54,095 bases of DNA from Enterococcus italicus DSM 15952 (GCF_000185365.1 NZ_GL622241.1:1335854-1389948); one strand, 5' to 3'; counted from the stretch's first letter, positions 19,113 through 30,493 are shown. Numbers and translations are program-made. Notes: generated by a model not told the origin, from the sequence alone.

Positions 19113-21531
19113 ATCGGATGACAGCTTTAAGTGATTCTTGTAGATTTTTCTCTACTTTTTGCATTGCTTTTTGAATTTCTTCGTCTGTCAGCGTCGTTTC
19201 TGGGTTACTAAAAGTTAATGAGTACGCAAGAGATTTCATGCCTTTTTCGATTGAAGAACCTTGGTACACATCAAATATTTTCACTTGAGTCAAATATTTA
19301 CCAGCTACTGCTTGAATGGCATCAACTACATCTTGATTGGCCACGTCATCTTTTACCAACATGGCAATATCACGACTGACGCTTGGGTATTTCGATACGG
19401 ATTGATAGCGTACCTCGCCAACAGAAAGCGCGATAACCGCTTCTAGATTCAGCTCAGCAACATATGTTTCGGCAATGTCATATTCTTTTGCAGTCGCAGG
19501 ATGAACTTGACCGATGAAGCCAATGCGGTGATCTTCGTAGTAGATATCCGCTGTTCTACCTGGGTGAAGTTCTGCGATAGCATCTGTCGCAACAAAACGA
19601 ATTGCCTTTGTTAAAGATAGACTGTCAAATAATGTTTCTAACACTCCTTTTAATTGATAAAAATCAACCGCTTGTGGTTTTGTTTGCCAGTCTTTGCTTT
19701 TGATTTCACCCGTTAGCGCAAAGGCAAGATGTGTTTCTTCTTTTGGTAGTTCTTTTTTAGGATTGCCTGCTTGATAAAAGACGCGACCTACTTCATAGAA
19801 AGCAAGTGATTGGTTCTTTCTCGCGATATTATAAGCCAAGTCATCTAACAACCCGCTAATTAAATTCATTCGTAATACAGCACGGTCTTCGGTCATCGGC
19901 CAGTCAAGACGTGTTGGTTCACTTGCTTGCATGGTAAATTGATTGGATTTTTTTTCAGTCGTTAAGGCATAGCTGATTGCTTCTGAAAAGCCAGCGCCTT
20001 CGATTACATTACGAATGGCTCTTGTGATGCGTTGGGAACGAGTCAATGCACCAGCGACTGTCTCGCCAGTTGGTAAGGTTGAAGGTAAACGATCATAGCC
20101 ATAGATACGAGCCACTTCTTCAATGATATCTGCTTCAATGCTGATATCCCAGCGACGAGGTGGAATCGATACCGTGTATTCTTCCCCTGTTAGTTCATAG
20201 GCAAATCCTAGTGCATCAAAAATCCCTCCGACACCAGCTAGTGACAAAGATGTACCTAAGTAGCGATTAATGCGATCCAATTTAATGGATACAGTTACGT
20301 CTTTTGGCTCCACATGACTAGCGACTACTGCCTCTTTTAAGACCGTACCTCCAGCTAATTTGGCAATCATCGCAGCTGCGACATCACATGCTTGAGCGAC
20401 TGTTGCTTGATTGATGCCTTTTTCAAAACGCGCAGATGATTCACTACGCAAATGGAATTGTTTGGCTGAACGACGAATTGAAATCGGATCAAATAGCGCT
20501 GCTTCTAACGCGACAGTTGTCGTTTCAGGCACGATTTCTGAGTCCAGGCCGCCCATCACACCGGCTAAAGCAATCGGTTTTTCGCCATTGGTAATCACTA
20601 ATGATTCCGGTGATAAAACCCGTGTTTCCCCGTCCAGAGTCACTAATTCTTCTTTATCAGTAGCCTGACGGACAACAATTTCTTTTGATCCGATTCGGTC
20701 GTAATCAAAAGCATGTAATGGTTGACCAAATAGCAATAGAATATAATTGGTTACATCAACGACATTATTGATTGGGCGAATGCCTGCATTCATTAGGCGA
20801 TTTTGTAACCAGACAGGACTCGGCGCAATCGTCACATCTTCAATAATGCGCACTTGATAAGCTGGAACGAGTTGTTCATCGGTCACACGCACTGCGATTT
20901 TTTCACTTGCAGGCTGATCACTTTCAACCAACACTTCATCAGAAAATTTCGGTGTTTGATTATAGATGGCACCCACTTCATATGCCACACCCCGCATGCT
21001 TAATGCATCAGCTCGATTTGGCGTGATAGATAATTCGATGATACTATCATCCATCTCTAAGTATGGAAAAACACTCTCACCCGGTGTTGCGTCAGCTGGT
21101 AAATAATAAATGCCTTCTGAGTATTCTTTTGGAACTACACTGTCACTAATACCTAGTTCTTGTAGTGAACAGATCATACCATTTGATACTTGTCCGCGCA
21201 TTTTTCCTTTTTTAATTTTTACATTGTCTTTAATTCTGGCACCAGGTAACGCAACAATAACTTTGACACCAGCTTTGATGTTAGGCGCGCCACATACGAT
21301 TTGGGACAATTCTTCTCCACCGACGTCGACTTGACAAACGTGTAAGTGGTCTGAGTCAGGATGATCGATGCATTCAACGACATTTCCGACAACCAAATTC
21401 TTCAAGCCTGCCTCTGGGACGGTCACTCCTTCTACTTCTATCCCAGTGACCGACATTTTATCAGCTAGTTCATTGGGTGTAACACTTCCCAGATCAACTA
21501 ATTCATTCAACCATTTATATGAAACGAACAT
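19111..21531 (-). CDS. pheT: Phenylalanyl-tRNA synthetase beta subunit
   Basis: Large subunit of the alpha2-beta2 enzyme, 806 residues. Domains in order are an N-terminal tRNA-binding OB fold (about 40-150), B3/B4 editing domain (about 210-400), B5 (about 410-480), catalytic-like core and C-terminal ferredoxin-fold anticodon-binding domain (last 95 residues, [12 protein letters not shown]). It starts 4 bp behind pheS and shares its T-box-controlled transcript. Confidence 0.97.
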   Translation of the reverse strand: MFVSYKWLNELVDLGSVTPNELADKMSVTGIEVEGVTVPEAGLKNLVVGNVVECIDHPDSDHLHVCQVDVGGEELSQIVCGAPNIKAGVKVIVALPGARIKDNVKIKKGKMRGQVSNGMICSLQELGISDSVVPKEYSEGIYYLPADATPGESVFPYLEMDDSIIELSITPNRADALSMRGVAYEVGAIYNQTPKFSDEVLVESDQPASEKIAVRVTDEQLVPAYQVRIIEDVTIAPSPVWLQNRLMNAGIRPINNVVDVTNYILLLFGQPLHAFDYDRIGSKEIVVRQATDKEELVTLDGETRVLSPESLVITNGEKPIALAGVMGGLDSEIVPETTTVALEAALFDPISIRRSAKQFHLRSESSARFEKGINQATVAQACDVAAAMIAKLAGGTVLKEAVVASHVEPKDVTVSIKLDRINRYLGTSLSLAGVGGIFDALGFAYELTGEEYTVSIPPRRWDISIEADIIEEVARIYGYDRLPSTLPTGETVAGALTRSQRITRAIRNVIEGAGFSEAISYALTTEKKSNQFTMQASEPTRLDWPMTEDRAVLRMNLISGLLDDLAYNIARKNQSLAFYEVGRVFYQAGNPKKELPKEETHLAFALTGEIKSKDWQTKPQAVDFYQLKGVLETLFDSLSLTKAIRFVATDAIAELHPGRTADIYYEDHRIGFIGQVHPATAKEYDIAETYVAELNLEAVIALSVGEVRYQSVSKYPSVSRDIAMLVKDDVANQDVVDAIQAVAGKYLTQVKIFDVYQGSSIEKGMKSLAYSLTFSNPETTLTDEEIQKAMQKVEKNLQESLKAVIR

Positions 21532-21535
21532 GTAC

Positions 21536-22579
21536 TTACTCCCCCTTGAATTGAGTCAAGAAACGACTATCATTTAAATAAAAATTACGGATATCATTGA
21601 CTCCATAACGCAACATTGCAATCCGGTCTGGACCTAAGCCAAATGCAAAGCCACTATATTCTTCAGGATCAATTCCTGACATTTTTAAGACATTTGGATG
21701 CACCATACCAGCACCGAGAATTTCAATCCAACCGGTATGCTTGCAGACATTGCAGCCTTCACCGCCACATTTGAAGCAGCTAACGTCAACTTCTACAGAT
21801 GGTTCTGTGAATGGGAAGTAGCTAGGACGAAGACGAATTTTTCGATCTTCACCAAACATTTTTTTCATTAATACTTCTAGTGTTCCTTTTAAATCACCCA
21901 TTGTGACATTTTTGTCAATAACTAGTCCTTCAATTTGGTGGAATTGATGACTATGTGTAGCATCATCGGTATCACGTCGGAACACTTTTCCTGGTGAAAC
22001 CATTCGTAATGGTCCTTTAGAAAAATCGTGTGTTTCCATCGTCCGTGCTTGGACAGGCGACGTATGTGTACGAATCAGTAATTCTTCCGAAATATAAAAC
22101 GTATCTTGCATATCGCGCGCTGGATGGTCTTTAGGTAAGTTCATGCGTTCAAAGTTATAATGATCTTGCTCGACTTCATTGCCTTCGATGACTTGATAGC
22201 CCATACCGATAAAAATATCTTCAATTTCTTCCATAATTTGAGTTAACACATGACGTGTTCCGCGATTTACTTGCTTACCTGGCAGCGTAACATCGATGGT
22301 TTCTTCTGCTAAAGCTTTGTTTAACGCAGCTTGTTCCAACTGTGCTTTTCGTTCTTCGATTCGTTGACTTAGATTATCACGAATTTCATTGGCGAAGCTT
22401 CCTACTTTTGGGCGTTCTTCGGCAGAAAGATCTTTCATCCCTCGTAATACTTCGGTAATTGGACCTTTCTTGCCTAATGTTTCGACACGAATTTGATTTA
22501 AATCAACTAGATCTTTCACTGATTCAATTTTACTAAGTGTTTCTTCTTTTAGCTTCTCCAGCTTCTCTTGCAATGACAT
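21536..22579 (-). CDS. pheS: Phenylalanyl-tRNA synthetase alpha subunit
   Basis: Catalytic subunit, 347 residues. The N-terminal coiled coil (1-90) precedes the class II core, with motif 2 in SPGKVFRRD and [11 protein letters not shown], and motif 3 in [17 protein letters not shown]. The Phe pocket segment [12 protein letters not shown] is present. It is preceded by a Phe-type T-box leader. Confidence 0.97.
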   Translation of the reverse strand: MSLQEKLEKLKEETLSKIESVKDLVDLNQIRVETLGKKGPITEVLRGMKDLSAEERPKVGSFANEIRDNLSQRIEERKAQLEQAALNKALAEETIDVTLPGKQVNRGTRHVLTQIMEEIEDIFIGMGYQVIEGNEVEQDHYNFERMNLPKDHPARDMQDTFYISEELLIRTHTSPVQARTMETHDFSKGPLRMVSPGKVFRRDTDDATHSHQFHQIEGLVIDKNVTMGDLKGTLEVLMKKMFGEDRKIRLRPSYFPFTEPSVEVDVSCFKCGGEGCNVCKHTGWIEILGAGMVHPNVLKMSGIDPEEYSGFAFGLGPDRIAMLRYGVNDIRNFYLNDSRFLTQFKGE

Positions 22580-22599
22580 GGACTTGTTCCTCCCTTTTC

Positions 22600-22850
22600 C
22601 ACAATAAAAAAAGCCTCTCGTTCCATAAAGGAACGAGGGCTCGCGATACCATCCTAATTCGTGAATTACTCACGCACTTCATTACTTAACGACAGAATTG
22701 CCGGCTTGAATCAATCAAGCAAACTCCGGAAGTGAACTTCATCTTTCGTAAATTGTGCTTACTCTCAGTCTATGATAAGCTTCCCTGATCAATCACAAAA
22801 AGACTACTCTTTTCCATCAACATTTTTTGGTTTCATTTTGTTATGTGTAA
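22600..22850 (-). promoter_or_regulatory. T-box riboswitch of pheST (Phe)
   Basis: On the minus strand the leader carries the T-box sequence AGGATGGTATCGCG (about 22643-22656), a variant of AGGGTGGTACCGCG. It is followed by a strong terminator GCCTCTCGTTCC-type stem (22607-22640) with a T run, which the antiterminator would disrupt. The likely specifier is UUC (Phe) at 22736-22734 in GAAGTTCACTTCC. Uncharged tRNA-Phe would allow read-through into pheS. Confidence 0.88.
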
Positions 22851-22879
22851 ATTCTACTAAAGAAATGACGAAAAATCAA

Positions 22880-23197
22880 CTAGCTTTCCGGATGGCACCA
22901 TTCTTCGCTCCATATTTTGACCGATTCAAAGCTTTCTTGTAAGCCTAATCCTTTGTCAGTTAATCGGTAATGACTATCGCTTTTTTCGATGATGCCTTCA
23001 TCTTCTAAATCACGCAGTCGTTCAGATAACACCCGATCACTTAGCATTGGGATTTTTTTAGACAATTCAACAAAACGTTGTTCTTGTTGTTCGAGCAAAA
23101 CTTGGATGATTAGTCCGTTCCATTTCTTTCCTAAAATTGAAAAGGCTTTTTCAAATTTAGGACAAAGAGTATAATCACATTTTTCTACTTCTATCAT
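22880..23197 (-). CDS. HxlR family transcriptional regulator
   Basis: A 105-residue winged-helix regulator of the HxlR type. The N-terminal CDYTLCPKFEKAFSILGKKWN segment is followed by the recognition helix region (SDRVLSERLRDLEDEGII) and a wing. The two N-terminal cysteines are often the redox or electrophile sensor in this family. The ATG at 23197 is preferred; the GTG at 23206 lies in the GAGGTG ribosome site. It lies upstream of the pheST T-box and downstream of addA with no obvious target gene. A palindrome in front of it is probably its own operator. Confidence 0.9.
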   Translation of the reverse strand: MIEVEKCDYTLCPKFEKAFSILGKKWNGLIIQVLLEQQEQRFVELSKKIPMLSDRVLSERLRDLEDEGIIEKSDSHYRLTDKGLGLQESFESVKIWSEEWCHPES

Positions 23198-23230
23198 TTC
23201 AATCACCTCTTTATTGGTATTCTATCATAA

Positions 23231-23249
23231 TTCTTACCAATTGTAAGAA
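23231..23249 (-). promoter_or_regulatory. Palindrome upstream of the hxlR gene
   Basis: TTCTTACCAATTGTAAGAA: perfect 7-bp arms with a 5-bp centre, 34 bp in front of the regulator start. It is a candidate autoregulatory operator. A near-identical core occurs at 51406-51420 in the tuf leader. Confidence 0.55.
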
Positions 23250-23274
23250 GTAGTGCTCAGGGCACAGCATACCT

Positions 23275-26200
23275 TTATAAGGTTACCATTTTTTTCTGAG
23301 AAAGCAAGATAAGATAAACAGATTCTACTGGTTTTTTTAGTGCGTTTTGCAATGCTTCTTTATAGAGCATTAATTGGCCCCGGTAGCTATCAATAAGTGC
23401 TTCTTCAGTTTTAGCTGCTGAGATGTGATCGGTTTTAAAATCATACAAAATCACTTCGTCCTCAAATTCTATGTAGCCATCGATAATTCCGTGAATCAAC
23501 ACTTCTGCGTCATCGTCGCCAAAGTTATGATAGATTGTTTTCGCTTGCCGCAACATAGAAAATGGCTGCTCACGCTGCACACAATCAGCATGTAGGCTCA
23601 TCATTTTTCTCAAATCCGACTCATAAAACCACCACAACGCCTCGTGGTCAATGGCCGCAATCAGGTCATCCGGAAATCCTTGGTGAAGGTAAAATTCTTC
23701 AAGCCACGCATCAAACGCTACTCTCTCCCAGTCAGTCGCTAATGGCAAGTGCTGTAAAATACGGTGAGTCGCTTGGCCGATGAACGTCGGATCAAGACGC
23801 TTGGTTTTCATAAATTCTGGGACAGCTAGTCCTTGATTGACCAGTCGATAGCCTTTTTTGTCCTCTTGGGATGCAAACCAGTCATACCGATTATCCTCCA
23901 TGTCATCTGGATCTTGATAGAGTCGCTTGATTTCTGAGACGGACTGGTAGCTTGTCGTCATTGTCGCTTTTTGATGTGGGTATTGAAAGTCTAAGCGTCT
24001 TTGCAACACAGTCGGTATCGTTTCATACTCTTTAGCCGTCTCTAAAGTCGGATGAGTGACGTGTAATTGAGCAAACCATGTGCTTCTTTGCTCTAAAATT
24101 TCTTCGGCTGTATACCAATGAAGGGCAAATTTTGCTGGATGGTCAATTGTTTTTACGATTGACTCCGCATGCTCAAAATACTGCTGCATCTTTGGATGAC
24201 GGACCAATGTTTTGCCTATCCAATCCATTAATGAAGTCTTGCTTACTAAGCGGCTTGCTTCATCTAAAAATTGCTCTTCTTCATATTGAACAGTCAACCA
24301 TTTTTTGTAGGCTTCTTGTTTGTTTTTATAAGATCCTACTAAATACAACTTTTGCTCGGCTCGCGTCAAGGCGACATAAAGCTTACGCATTTCTTCAGAT
24401 AATAGCTTTCTTAGTTTCACTTGCTTCAATGCCACAAAGGGAAGCGTCGCATAGTGGACACGTTGCGAGGATAGGTATTGGATTCCTATCCCTTCGTTCT
24501 CATCCAATAAATAGTTTTTCCGTAAATCTTGCATATTTAATTCTTTCGTTGCATCCATCAAAAAGACGACTGGAAATTCTAGTCCTTTACTAGCATGAAT
24601 GGTCATGACTCTCACTGCATCACCGGTCATTTCAGCGACTGGTTCGACCAAATCCTTGTCTTTTTCGCGCATTTTTTCGACAAACCGAATAAATTGATAT
24701 AACCCTCTAAAACTCGTCTTTTCATAATCCTCGGCTCGGGACACTAGCGCCATTAAGTTGGCATAGCGCTGCTTACCAGATGGCAACCCAAGCATGAAAT
24801 CAGGATAGGCCGTCTCATCATAAATCAGCCATAATAAATCAGCCACGGCTACTTTACGGGCTACTTTTCGCCAACGCTCCAATTGATTGGCAAACTTCTG
24901 CACTTTTCTTTGCAAAGGATCATTGACGTCGTCGGTGCCATTTTTTAAATACACTTGAAATGCTTGGTAGAATGTCACATCGCGCTTAGCAAGTCGCAAT
25001 GTGACTAATTGATCTTCAGTCAGTCCAACAATTGGCGAGCGCAACACACTGACAAAAGGAATGTCTTGTAAGGGATTGTCAATAATTTGTAACAAGCTCA
25101 ATATCACTTGAATTTCAGTCGTTTGAAAATAGTTTTGGGCATCGTTAAGTTCAAGCGGTAGCTCATACTCTTTAAAAATATCAACCATCTTTAAATGATT
25201 GCCTCTAGTCGGTGTCAAGAGCACGATATCAGCATAGCGAATCGGCCGCATGGTCATCGACTTGCGATCCAGAATGGTCTGCTGATTGTTAAGTAATTGG
25301 CAAATCTTTTGCGCGACCAAATGGATTTCACCTTCTGCTTTTGTATCAAAGAAAGCAAGCTCCTCTTCATTTTCTTTTTCATAGAGTAAAATTTCTGGTT
25401 CAAAAAATTCGCTTTGATCTTCATAATAGGTTGCCCCAGCGACCAGTTTTGCTTCATCTTGGTAATCGATTTGGCCTACTTTCCGATCCATTAGTTGTTC
25501 AAAAATAAAATTGGTAAACGACAACACTTCTTCACGTGAGCGGAAGTTTTCTCGTAAATCAATTTTTTCCCCATCTTGGTGCTGCCGATAGTGATCATAC
25601 TTATCAATGAATAACGTCGGGTCGGCAAGACGAAACGAGTAAATCGATTGTTTTACATCGCCGACCATAAATAAATTCCCCGGATTGGCTTGTGCCACCC
25701 TTTCAAGGATTGCTTGTTGCAAGCGATTGATATCTTGGTACTCATCCACTAAGACTTCTGAGAAGTGTTGACGGTAAAAAGTCTGTGGTGAGACATCGGC
25801 TTGTTCATTCGTCAATATCGCCAATGTCCAATGCTCTAAATCATTGAAATCCAACAGTCCTTTTTCCAATTTCCGCTGTTGAAACCGCTCAGCAAATAAC
25901 TCAGTCAGTCGCGAAATTTCTTTCACAAGTGGTTGCGATTGACGCATTAAGTCACCCATCACTTTCGGATCATAAGGAAAGTATTCTTTCATTGTGTCAA
26001 ACTGACTTTTGACTTCATCTCTGATCCGTTTGATAGGTTCAGATAGGATCTTCACTTCTTCTTTGCGGTAACTCGGGTATCGTTTAGCAAAAATGGGAGT
26101 CGTCAGGCGCACGTACATGTCATCAATTTGGTCAGAAAGGATGGCCTCTTTTAAAGCCACTAGTTGTTCGAATTCAGCTGCAAGTAATTGATAGGCTTTT

Positions 26201-26955
26201 TCTAATAAGGCTTCAACTTCACTTTGTTGCATCGCGCGCTGCAAGCGATTGACCATAGTCGTAATAAGCTCGACAAGTGCAGGCTTAATGATTGACTGAT
26301 AAATTGGCAAATCAGCAATCGACTGCCCACTCTCATAAGCCTGACTCAGCTTTCTAAGCCAGACATCTGGCTGTGGATTCGCTCTTGAAAATTGAAAGAC
26401 GCGTAAAATCATTTCTGTGACTGGTTCATCTGAACGGTCACTTGAAAAGTTTTGTAGTAACTGAAAGAACTCAGGACGTGAGGCGTCGTATTCCTCTTCC
26501 ATTAATTCATTCCACACATCTTCTTGAATCAGTAGCGCTTCTGTTTCATCCGTTAATAAGCGAAAACCAGGGTCTAATTCGACTAAGTAATAATAGCGAC
26601 GAATAACTTTGAGACAAAACGAATGCAGTGTTGAGATTTGCGCCATTGGTAAGAGCGTCAATTGTTTGCGAAAATGCTGAATCATCGCTTCTGACCTCGC
26701 CTGCTGAATGGTTTTGTGTAATTCGGTTTCGATTCGTTGCTTCATTTCTCTGGCGGCAGCTTCTGTAAAAGTCACGACTAATAGTTCATCGATATTCACA
26801 CCGTTTTTCAGCTTTTCAATCACGCGCTGAACCAAGATCCGCGTCTTGCCTGACCCAGCAGACGCAGAAACTAGTAGATGGTGATCTGTTTCGAAGATTG
26901 CTTGCCACTGATCATCAGTAAACATGAATCCTTCAGGCTTTTTAGGAATGCTCAT
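23275..26955 (-). CDS. addA: ATP-dependent helicase/nuclease subunit A (AddA/RexA)
   Basis: Helicase-nuclease subunit of the RecBCD-like AddAB complex for double-strand break repair. It has 1226 residues from the ATG at 26955, just behind GGAGGGC; the longer frame from 27042 overlaps addB further and lacks a ribosome site. The Walker A motif is ASAGSGKT (31-38). UvrD helicase motifs follow, including VDEYQDIN, GDVKQSIYSFR and VMTIHASKGLEFP. The C-terminal RecB-type nuclease motif is LYDFKTD. It overlaps the addB end by 14 bp. It is followed by the HxlR gene with no clear terminator. Confidence 0.96.
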   Translation of the reverse strand: MSIPKKPEGFMFTDDQWQAIFETDHHLLVSASAGSGKTRILVQRVIEKLKNGVNIDELLVVTFTEAAAREMKQRIETELHKTIQQARSEAMIQHFRKQLTLLPMAQISTLHSFCLKVIRRYYYLVELDPGFRLLTDETEALLIQEDVWNELMEEEYDASRPEFFQLLQNFSSDRSDEPVTEMILRVFQFSRANPQPDVWLRKLSQAYESGQSIADLPIYQSIIKPALVELITTMVNRLQRAMQQSEVEALLEKAYQLLAAEFEQLVALKEAILSDQIDDMYVRLTTPIFAKRYPSYRKEEVKILSEPIKRIRDEVKSQFDTMKEYFPYDPKVMGDLMRQSQPLVKEISRLTELFAERFQQRKLEKGLLDFNDLEHWTLAILTNEQADVSPQTFYRQHFSEVLVDEYQDINRLQQAILERVAQANPGNLFMVGDVKQSIYSFRLADPTLFIDKYDHYRQHQDGEKIDLRENFRSREEVLSFTNFIFEQLMDRKVGQIDYQDEAKLVAGATYYEDQSEFFEPEILLYEKENEEELAFFDTKAEGEIHLVAQKICQLLNNQQTILDRKSMTMRPIRYADIVLLTPTRGNHLKMVDIFKEYELPLELNDAQNYFQTTEIQVILSLLQIIDNPLQDIPFVSVLRSPIVGLTEDQLVTLRLAKRDVTFYQAFQVYLKNGTDDVNDPLQRKVQKFANQLERWRKVARKVAVADLLWLIYDETAYPDFMLGLPSGKQRYANLMALVSRAEDYEKTSFRGLYQFIRFVEKMREKDKDLVEPVAEMTGDAVRVMTIHASKGLEFPVVFLMDATKELNMQDLRKNYLLDENEGIGIQYLSSQRVHYATLPFVALKQVKLRKLLSEEMRKLYVALTRAEQKLYLVGSYKNKQEAYKKWLTVQYEEEQFLDEASRLVSKTSLMDWIGKTLVRHPKMQQYFEHAESIVKTIDHPAKFALHWYTAEEILEQRSTWFAQLHVTHPTLETAKEYETIPTVLQRRLDFQYPHQKATMTTSYQSVSEIKRLYQDPDDMEDNRYDWFASQEDKKGYRLVNQGLAVPEFMKTKRLDPTFIGQATHRILQHLPLATDWERVAFDAWLEEFYLHQGFPDDLIAAIDHEALWWFYESDLRKMMSLHADCVQREQPFSMLRQAKTIYHNFGDDDAEVLIHGIIDGYIEFEDEVILYDFKTDHISAAKTEEALIDSYRGQLMLYKEALQNALKKPVESVYLILLSQKKMVTL

Positions 26956-29900
26956 GATTGCCCTCCTCCATTTTTTGAATCGCCGCGTTTTTAGATAGCG
27001 TCTCGATTTTGTGATAATTATTTTCAGGTAACATGGCATCAAACGTGCAAACCGATCGAAACGGACAATGCTGACATGCTCGTTTTTGGTTTTTGAGTTG
27101 TAAAGTAGGATTTAAAGAAATGGTTCCTTGCAATAATTTTTCGGCACTTTGCTTCATCATTTGCCGATTGTGATCGAGTAAAACGTTTAATTCATCCTCT
27201 GTATAAAATTTATCTTTGCTTTGAGACACTATTTGATAGTGCTCATCTTTGTCCATGCGAATTGGAAAGACATCTGAGTTTTGTGATTTCTCTAGAGACT
27301 GATCATACGCCTGATAGAGTGAGGCATCATTCATAAAAATGCCGGTATACTTGTATTTTTTCAGTCGCTGTTGATCAAGATTTTCCTCTTCTTTCAAGAT
27401 TGGATCTTGTACATGCAAGTAAAAGGCGCCCGCTGGTTTGGCAGTTTCTTGTCCAATTAGCTCGGCTGCATCCATTAAAGCTACATCTAAATAGGTCAAC
27501 AGCTGCATCGCTAACCCGTAATAGGCATCAGTGATCGAAAAATCATGGGCACTCGATTTGTAGTCCACCACGCCGATATAAGCTTGATCGCCAACGTACA
27601 CATGATCAATGCGGTCAATCTTGCCCCTGACATGGAGCTTACCACCATTATTTAACGGAATTTCTAGTCCGCTAATGCCTTTCTTCGCTGCAATTTGGCC
27701 AAATAATACTTCGGTCTGTGCAGGACTAAATTTTGAGCGTTTCGCTTGCTCTTGGATGACCCAAGAGACCCGCTGAATGGTTTGGGATAGTTGATGGTAT
27801 AAAAACATCATCCGCGACGAGCTCGCTAATATTTGATAGCGTGCATCGCCAAAAATACTTTTCAACACTTCCTCGACCAAAGACTGCCTCATTTCTTCTG
27901 TCAAATTGGTCAACGATAACTGATCACGGATCAATAGACTTAAAAAGCGATCCAAGGCATCATGGAAAAATTCACCCGTAACAGCCGAAGTTAAGCCGTA
28001 AATATCGCGTTCCTTTAAGCGTAAGCCGTACTGGACGAAGTAGCGGTATTCACAGTTGTGATACGTCTCTAGTCGAGAGACCGAGCTATAAAGAGAGGAC
28101 CCGTACAGTTTTTCAGCCTGCTCTTTCGTTAATGAAACAGGAATATTTTGAAAATCACTACTCATAAAGACCATTTCTGCTACTTCACGTAACGGCGACT
28201 GCAAGACCTTTTGTTTCAATTGACGCCACACTGTCGGTAATGGCAGTTTTTCTTGCTTAGATTGGCGTTCAATCTGACTAATCCGGCGAATCAGACCGCG
28301 ATAGGTGCCGACTACTTCGGTCGGTACTATTTCTTTTTTTAGACTCGCTTTTTTTGTAGCGGTGACCATCTGCCAGTCGAGTAATCGCTGAATATAGGGC
28401 GACGGCTTGACGAATTGTTCAGTCTCTGAGCTAGCTGGGTAGCTGAGATACGTCCGCTTCGCTCCAGCCAAAAGTAAACTATAGCCGACATGTGGTTCTT
28501 TTCTTAGATTTTCTTTGACTGGGTCCATTAGTCGTTCACCTAAAAGTTGTTCGTTTAACCATTCTCTTTCATTTGAGTCAAGTAAGGTTTGATTTTCTTG
28601 CTTTCTAGGTAATGCTGTCTCGGTCGCACCTAAGACAAAAACGACATCGGCCTGTGCAGGACGAGCAAGATCGATGCGATTGACTTGAACTTGATCGATG
28701 GACGTAGGGATTTTCCCAAAGGTCACATTCGTCAAACTATGAATTAACAAATTCGTATAGACAGACCAATCAAATGGCGTGTCCCCAAATAGATGGACAA
28801 ACTCATCGAAAGTCGCCATTAATGCCGACCATGTTTGTTCATGATTGCGTGCTTGATCGAGTTCACCGGCTTGGACTGCTTCATTTCGCCAAGCGAGCAA
28901 TTGCTGATCGACCCCATTTTTTAGTAAGAAGTCATACAGCATGCGTGTAGCTTCAGCGAACGTCTCAGCTTGCTTTATTTTGATTAAAAAACCATGGATG
29001 TCTCTACGAAACGCCTGCCGTAGCTTGTTGGTTTTTAGTGATAGATCCGTCGTTTCGACAGGCATCTCCTGCTCTGCATCAAAAGAATAGACTTGCCAAT
29101 CTTTCGCAGAAATCCATCGTTTGCCATGGAAATTTTGGGCAAGCGCGATGTTTTCTGTCACATCAATCAACTGTTGAAATTGTATTTGTTGTCTCGAAAA
29201 ATCAGGATAGGCTTCTTTTACATAGTGTGGGACATACAATTCTGTACGATACAAACGAATAATATCAGTCAAACGATAATAATACCGATCCAAATCCACG
29301 ATAGTCTCCAAAAACTGAACCAATGGATGCTGGACCATCTTTTTCTTTTCATTGACATAGACTGGAATCTCATACTCAGCAAAGATACTAGCTAAATACG
29401 GTCGGTACTTATCTTCCTCAGCTAAAAAAAGCTGGATATCTTTATACGTCTTCTCTTTGCCTAACTCGGTCTCGCCAGCCACTATTCGCCTGATTTCCAA
29501 GGCGACTTGATGCATCTCTGTTTGGATGGAATCAGCTTGCCACACATGGAGGTAATCATCCACGGCTTTGTCTTTTATGAAAGTCTGTCCATTTTGCGTC
29601 TGGCGGAAAAATTGCTCCACCACAAAGCGATTATCCGATTGATCGTTCGCCACCACTTTGTTATCAAAAAGAATCGGAATGCTTTGGTCTTTTGCGAAAT
29701 TCAAGAAATAATCATACGTTTTTTGTGCATCAAAAAATAAATCCAACGGTGACGTATTCAGTGCCGGGTGATCTAAAAGCAAGTCAATTTTCACCTGTCC
29801 GAGCTGCATCAGCGTTGCGATTAAGCCTTTTTCATCTGGTTTAAAGGACGAAAAGCCAGTAATGATAAACATCGTCTTTGAAAACTCACTCACATTTATG

Positions 29901-30493
29901 AGCTTGCTCACCAAGTAATTGGTTAACTCAATCAAAGGCTGTGCAAGGGACACTTCTTTTTCAAGTAGCTGCTGCTCATACCGGCCAAAAATTTGAGATA
30001 GTTCATGCAGCTTTTCTTCGATTTCAGCTGATGCATTGTCCTTCTCACCCATTAAGTGTAATGCTTCAACTGACACGCCCCCTTGTTGAAACTCGGCATA
30101 TAAAGAGACGAGTTGCTGGACAAACCCTAGCTTGCTAATCTCACCACGAAATAGCTGCAAATCTGCCTGGTGTTCAACTAGCACTTTTTGCATGATCATA
30201 TTGGCACCTGACTCACTGATTGTCTGCTTTGTCTGATAGGTTTCGATTTCTTGCAGATAATACCAAGCTAATCGTTGAAAACTAAACACTTGCGCACGAA
30301 TACTCGCAAAGCTCTCAGTTTGATCTTCTTTTAGTCCATGCAATAATGTCATTTCACGCTCAAATTTATTGTAGTTTGGAACCAAAAAAAAGACCTGATA
30401 ATCAGTTCCTTTTTTTAGCCACTCCCGCGCCATTGTAAGGTATTCTTTTTGATGATCGACAAATCCATTACCTAAAATAAATTGTAATGACAT
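26942..30493 (-). CDS. addB: ATP-dependent helicase/nuclease subunit B (RexB-type AddB)
   Basis: Partner of AddA, with a C-terminal RecB-like nuclease (GVVDYKSS) that degrades the 5' strand. It has 1183 residues from MSLQFILG at 30493 behind AGGAGGAAGAG; the in-frame start at 30571 is upstream of that site. A Cys in HNCEYRYF and the final CQHCPFRSVC form the four-cysteine iron-sulphur clamp of AddB nucleases. The N-terminal Walker A of Bacillus AddB is replaced by ILGNGFVDHQ, as in RexB of lactococci and streptococci. It is the first gene of the addB-addA pair. Confidence 0.94.
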   Translation of the reverse strand: MSLQFILGNGFVDHQKEYLTMAREWLKKGTDYQVFFLVPNYNKFEREMTLLHGLKEDQTESFASIRAQVFSFQRLAWYYLQEIETYQTKQTISESGANMIMQKVLVEHQADLQLFRGEISKLGFVQQLVSLYAEFQQGGVSVEALHLMGEKDNASAEIEEKLHELSQIFGRYEQQLLEKEVSLAQPLIELTNYLVSKLINVSEFSKTMFIITGFSSFKPDEKGLIATLMQLGQVKIDLLLDHPALNTSPLDLFFDAQKTYDYFLNFAKDQSIPILFDNKVVANDQSDNRFVVEQFFRQTQNGQTFIKDKAVDDYLHVWQADSIQTEMHQVALEIRRIVAGETELGKEKTYKDIQLFLAEEDKYRPYLASIFAEYEIPVYVNEKKKMVQHPLVQFLETIVDLDRYYYRLTDIIRLYRTELYVPHYVKEAYPDFSRQQIQFQQLIDVTENIALAQNFHGKRWISAKDWQVYSFDAEQEMPVETTDLSLKTNKLRQAFRRDIHGFLIKIKQAETFAEATRMLYDFLLKNGVDQQLLAWRNEAVQAGELDQARNHEQTWSALMATFDEFVHLFGDTPFDWSVYTNLLIHSLTNVTFGKIPTSIDQVQVNRIDLARPAQADVVFVLGATETALPRKQENQTLLDSNEREWLNEQLLGERLMDPVKENLRKEPHVGYSLLLAGAKRTYLSYPASSETEQFVKPSPYIQRLLDWQMVTATKKASLKKEIVPTEVVGTYRGLIRRISQIERQSKQEKLPLPTVWRQLKQKVLQSPLREVAEMVFMSSDFQNIPVSLTKEQAEKLYGSSLYSSVSRLETYHNCEYRYFVQYGLRLKERDIYGLTSAVTGEFFHDALDRFLSLLIRDQLSLTNLTEEMRQSLVEEVLKSIFGDARYQILASSSRMMFLYHQLSQTIQRVSWVIQEQAKRSKFSPAQTEVLFGQIAAKKGISGLEIPLNNGGKLHVRGKIDRIDHVYVGDQAYIGVVDYKSSAHDFSITDAYYGLAMQLLTYLDVALMDAAELIGQETAKPAGAFYLHVQDPILKEEENLDQQRLKKYKYTGIFMNDASLYQAYDQSLEKSQNSDVFPIRMDKDEHYQIVSQSKDKFYTEDELNVLLDHNRQMMKQSAEKLLQGTISLNPTLQLKNQKRACQHCPFRSVCTFDAMLPENNYHKIETLSKNAAIQKMEEGNHEHS

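Noticed and set aside
26955-27042. Longer N-terminus of AddA
   Set aside because: It would lie wholly within addB, has no ribosome site and is absent from the family pattern; the ATG at 26955 has GGAGGGC.
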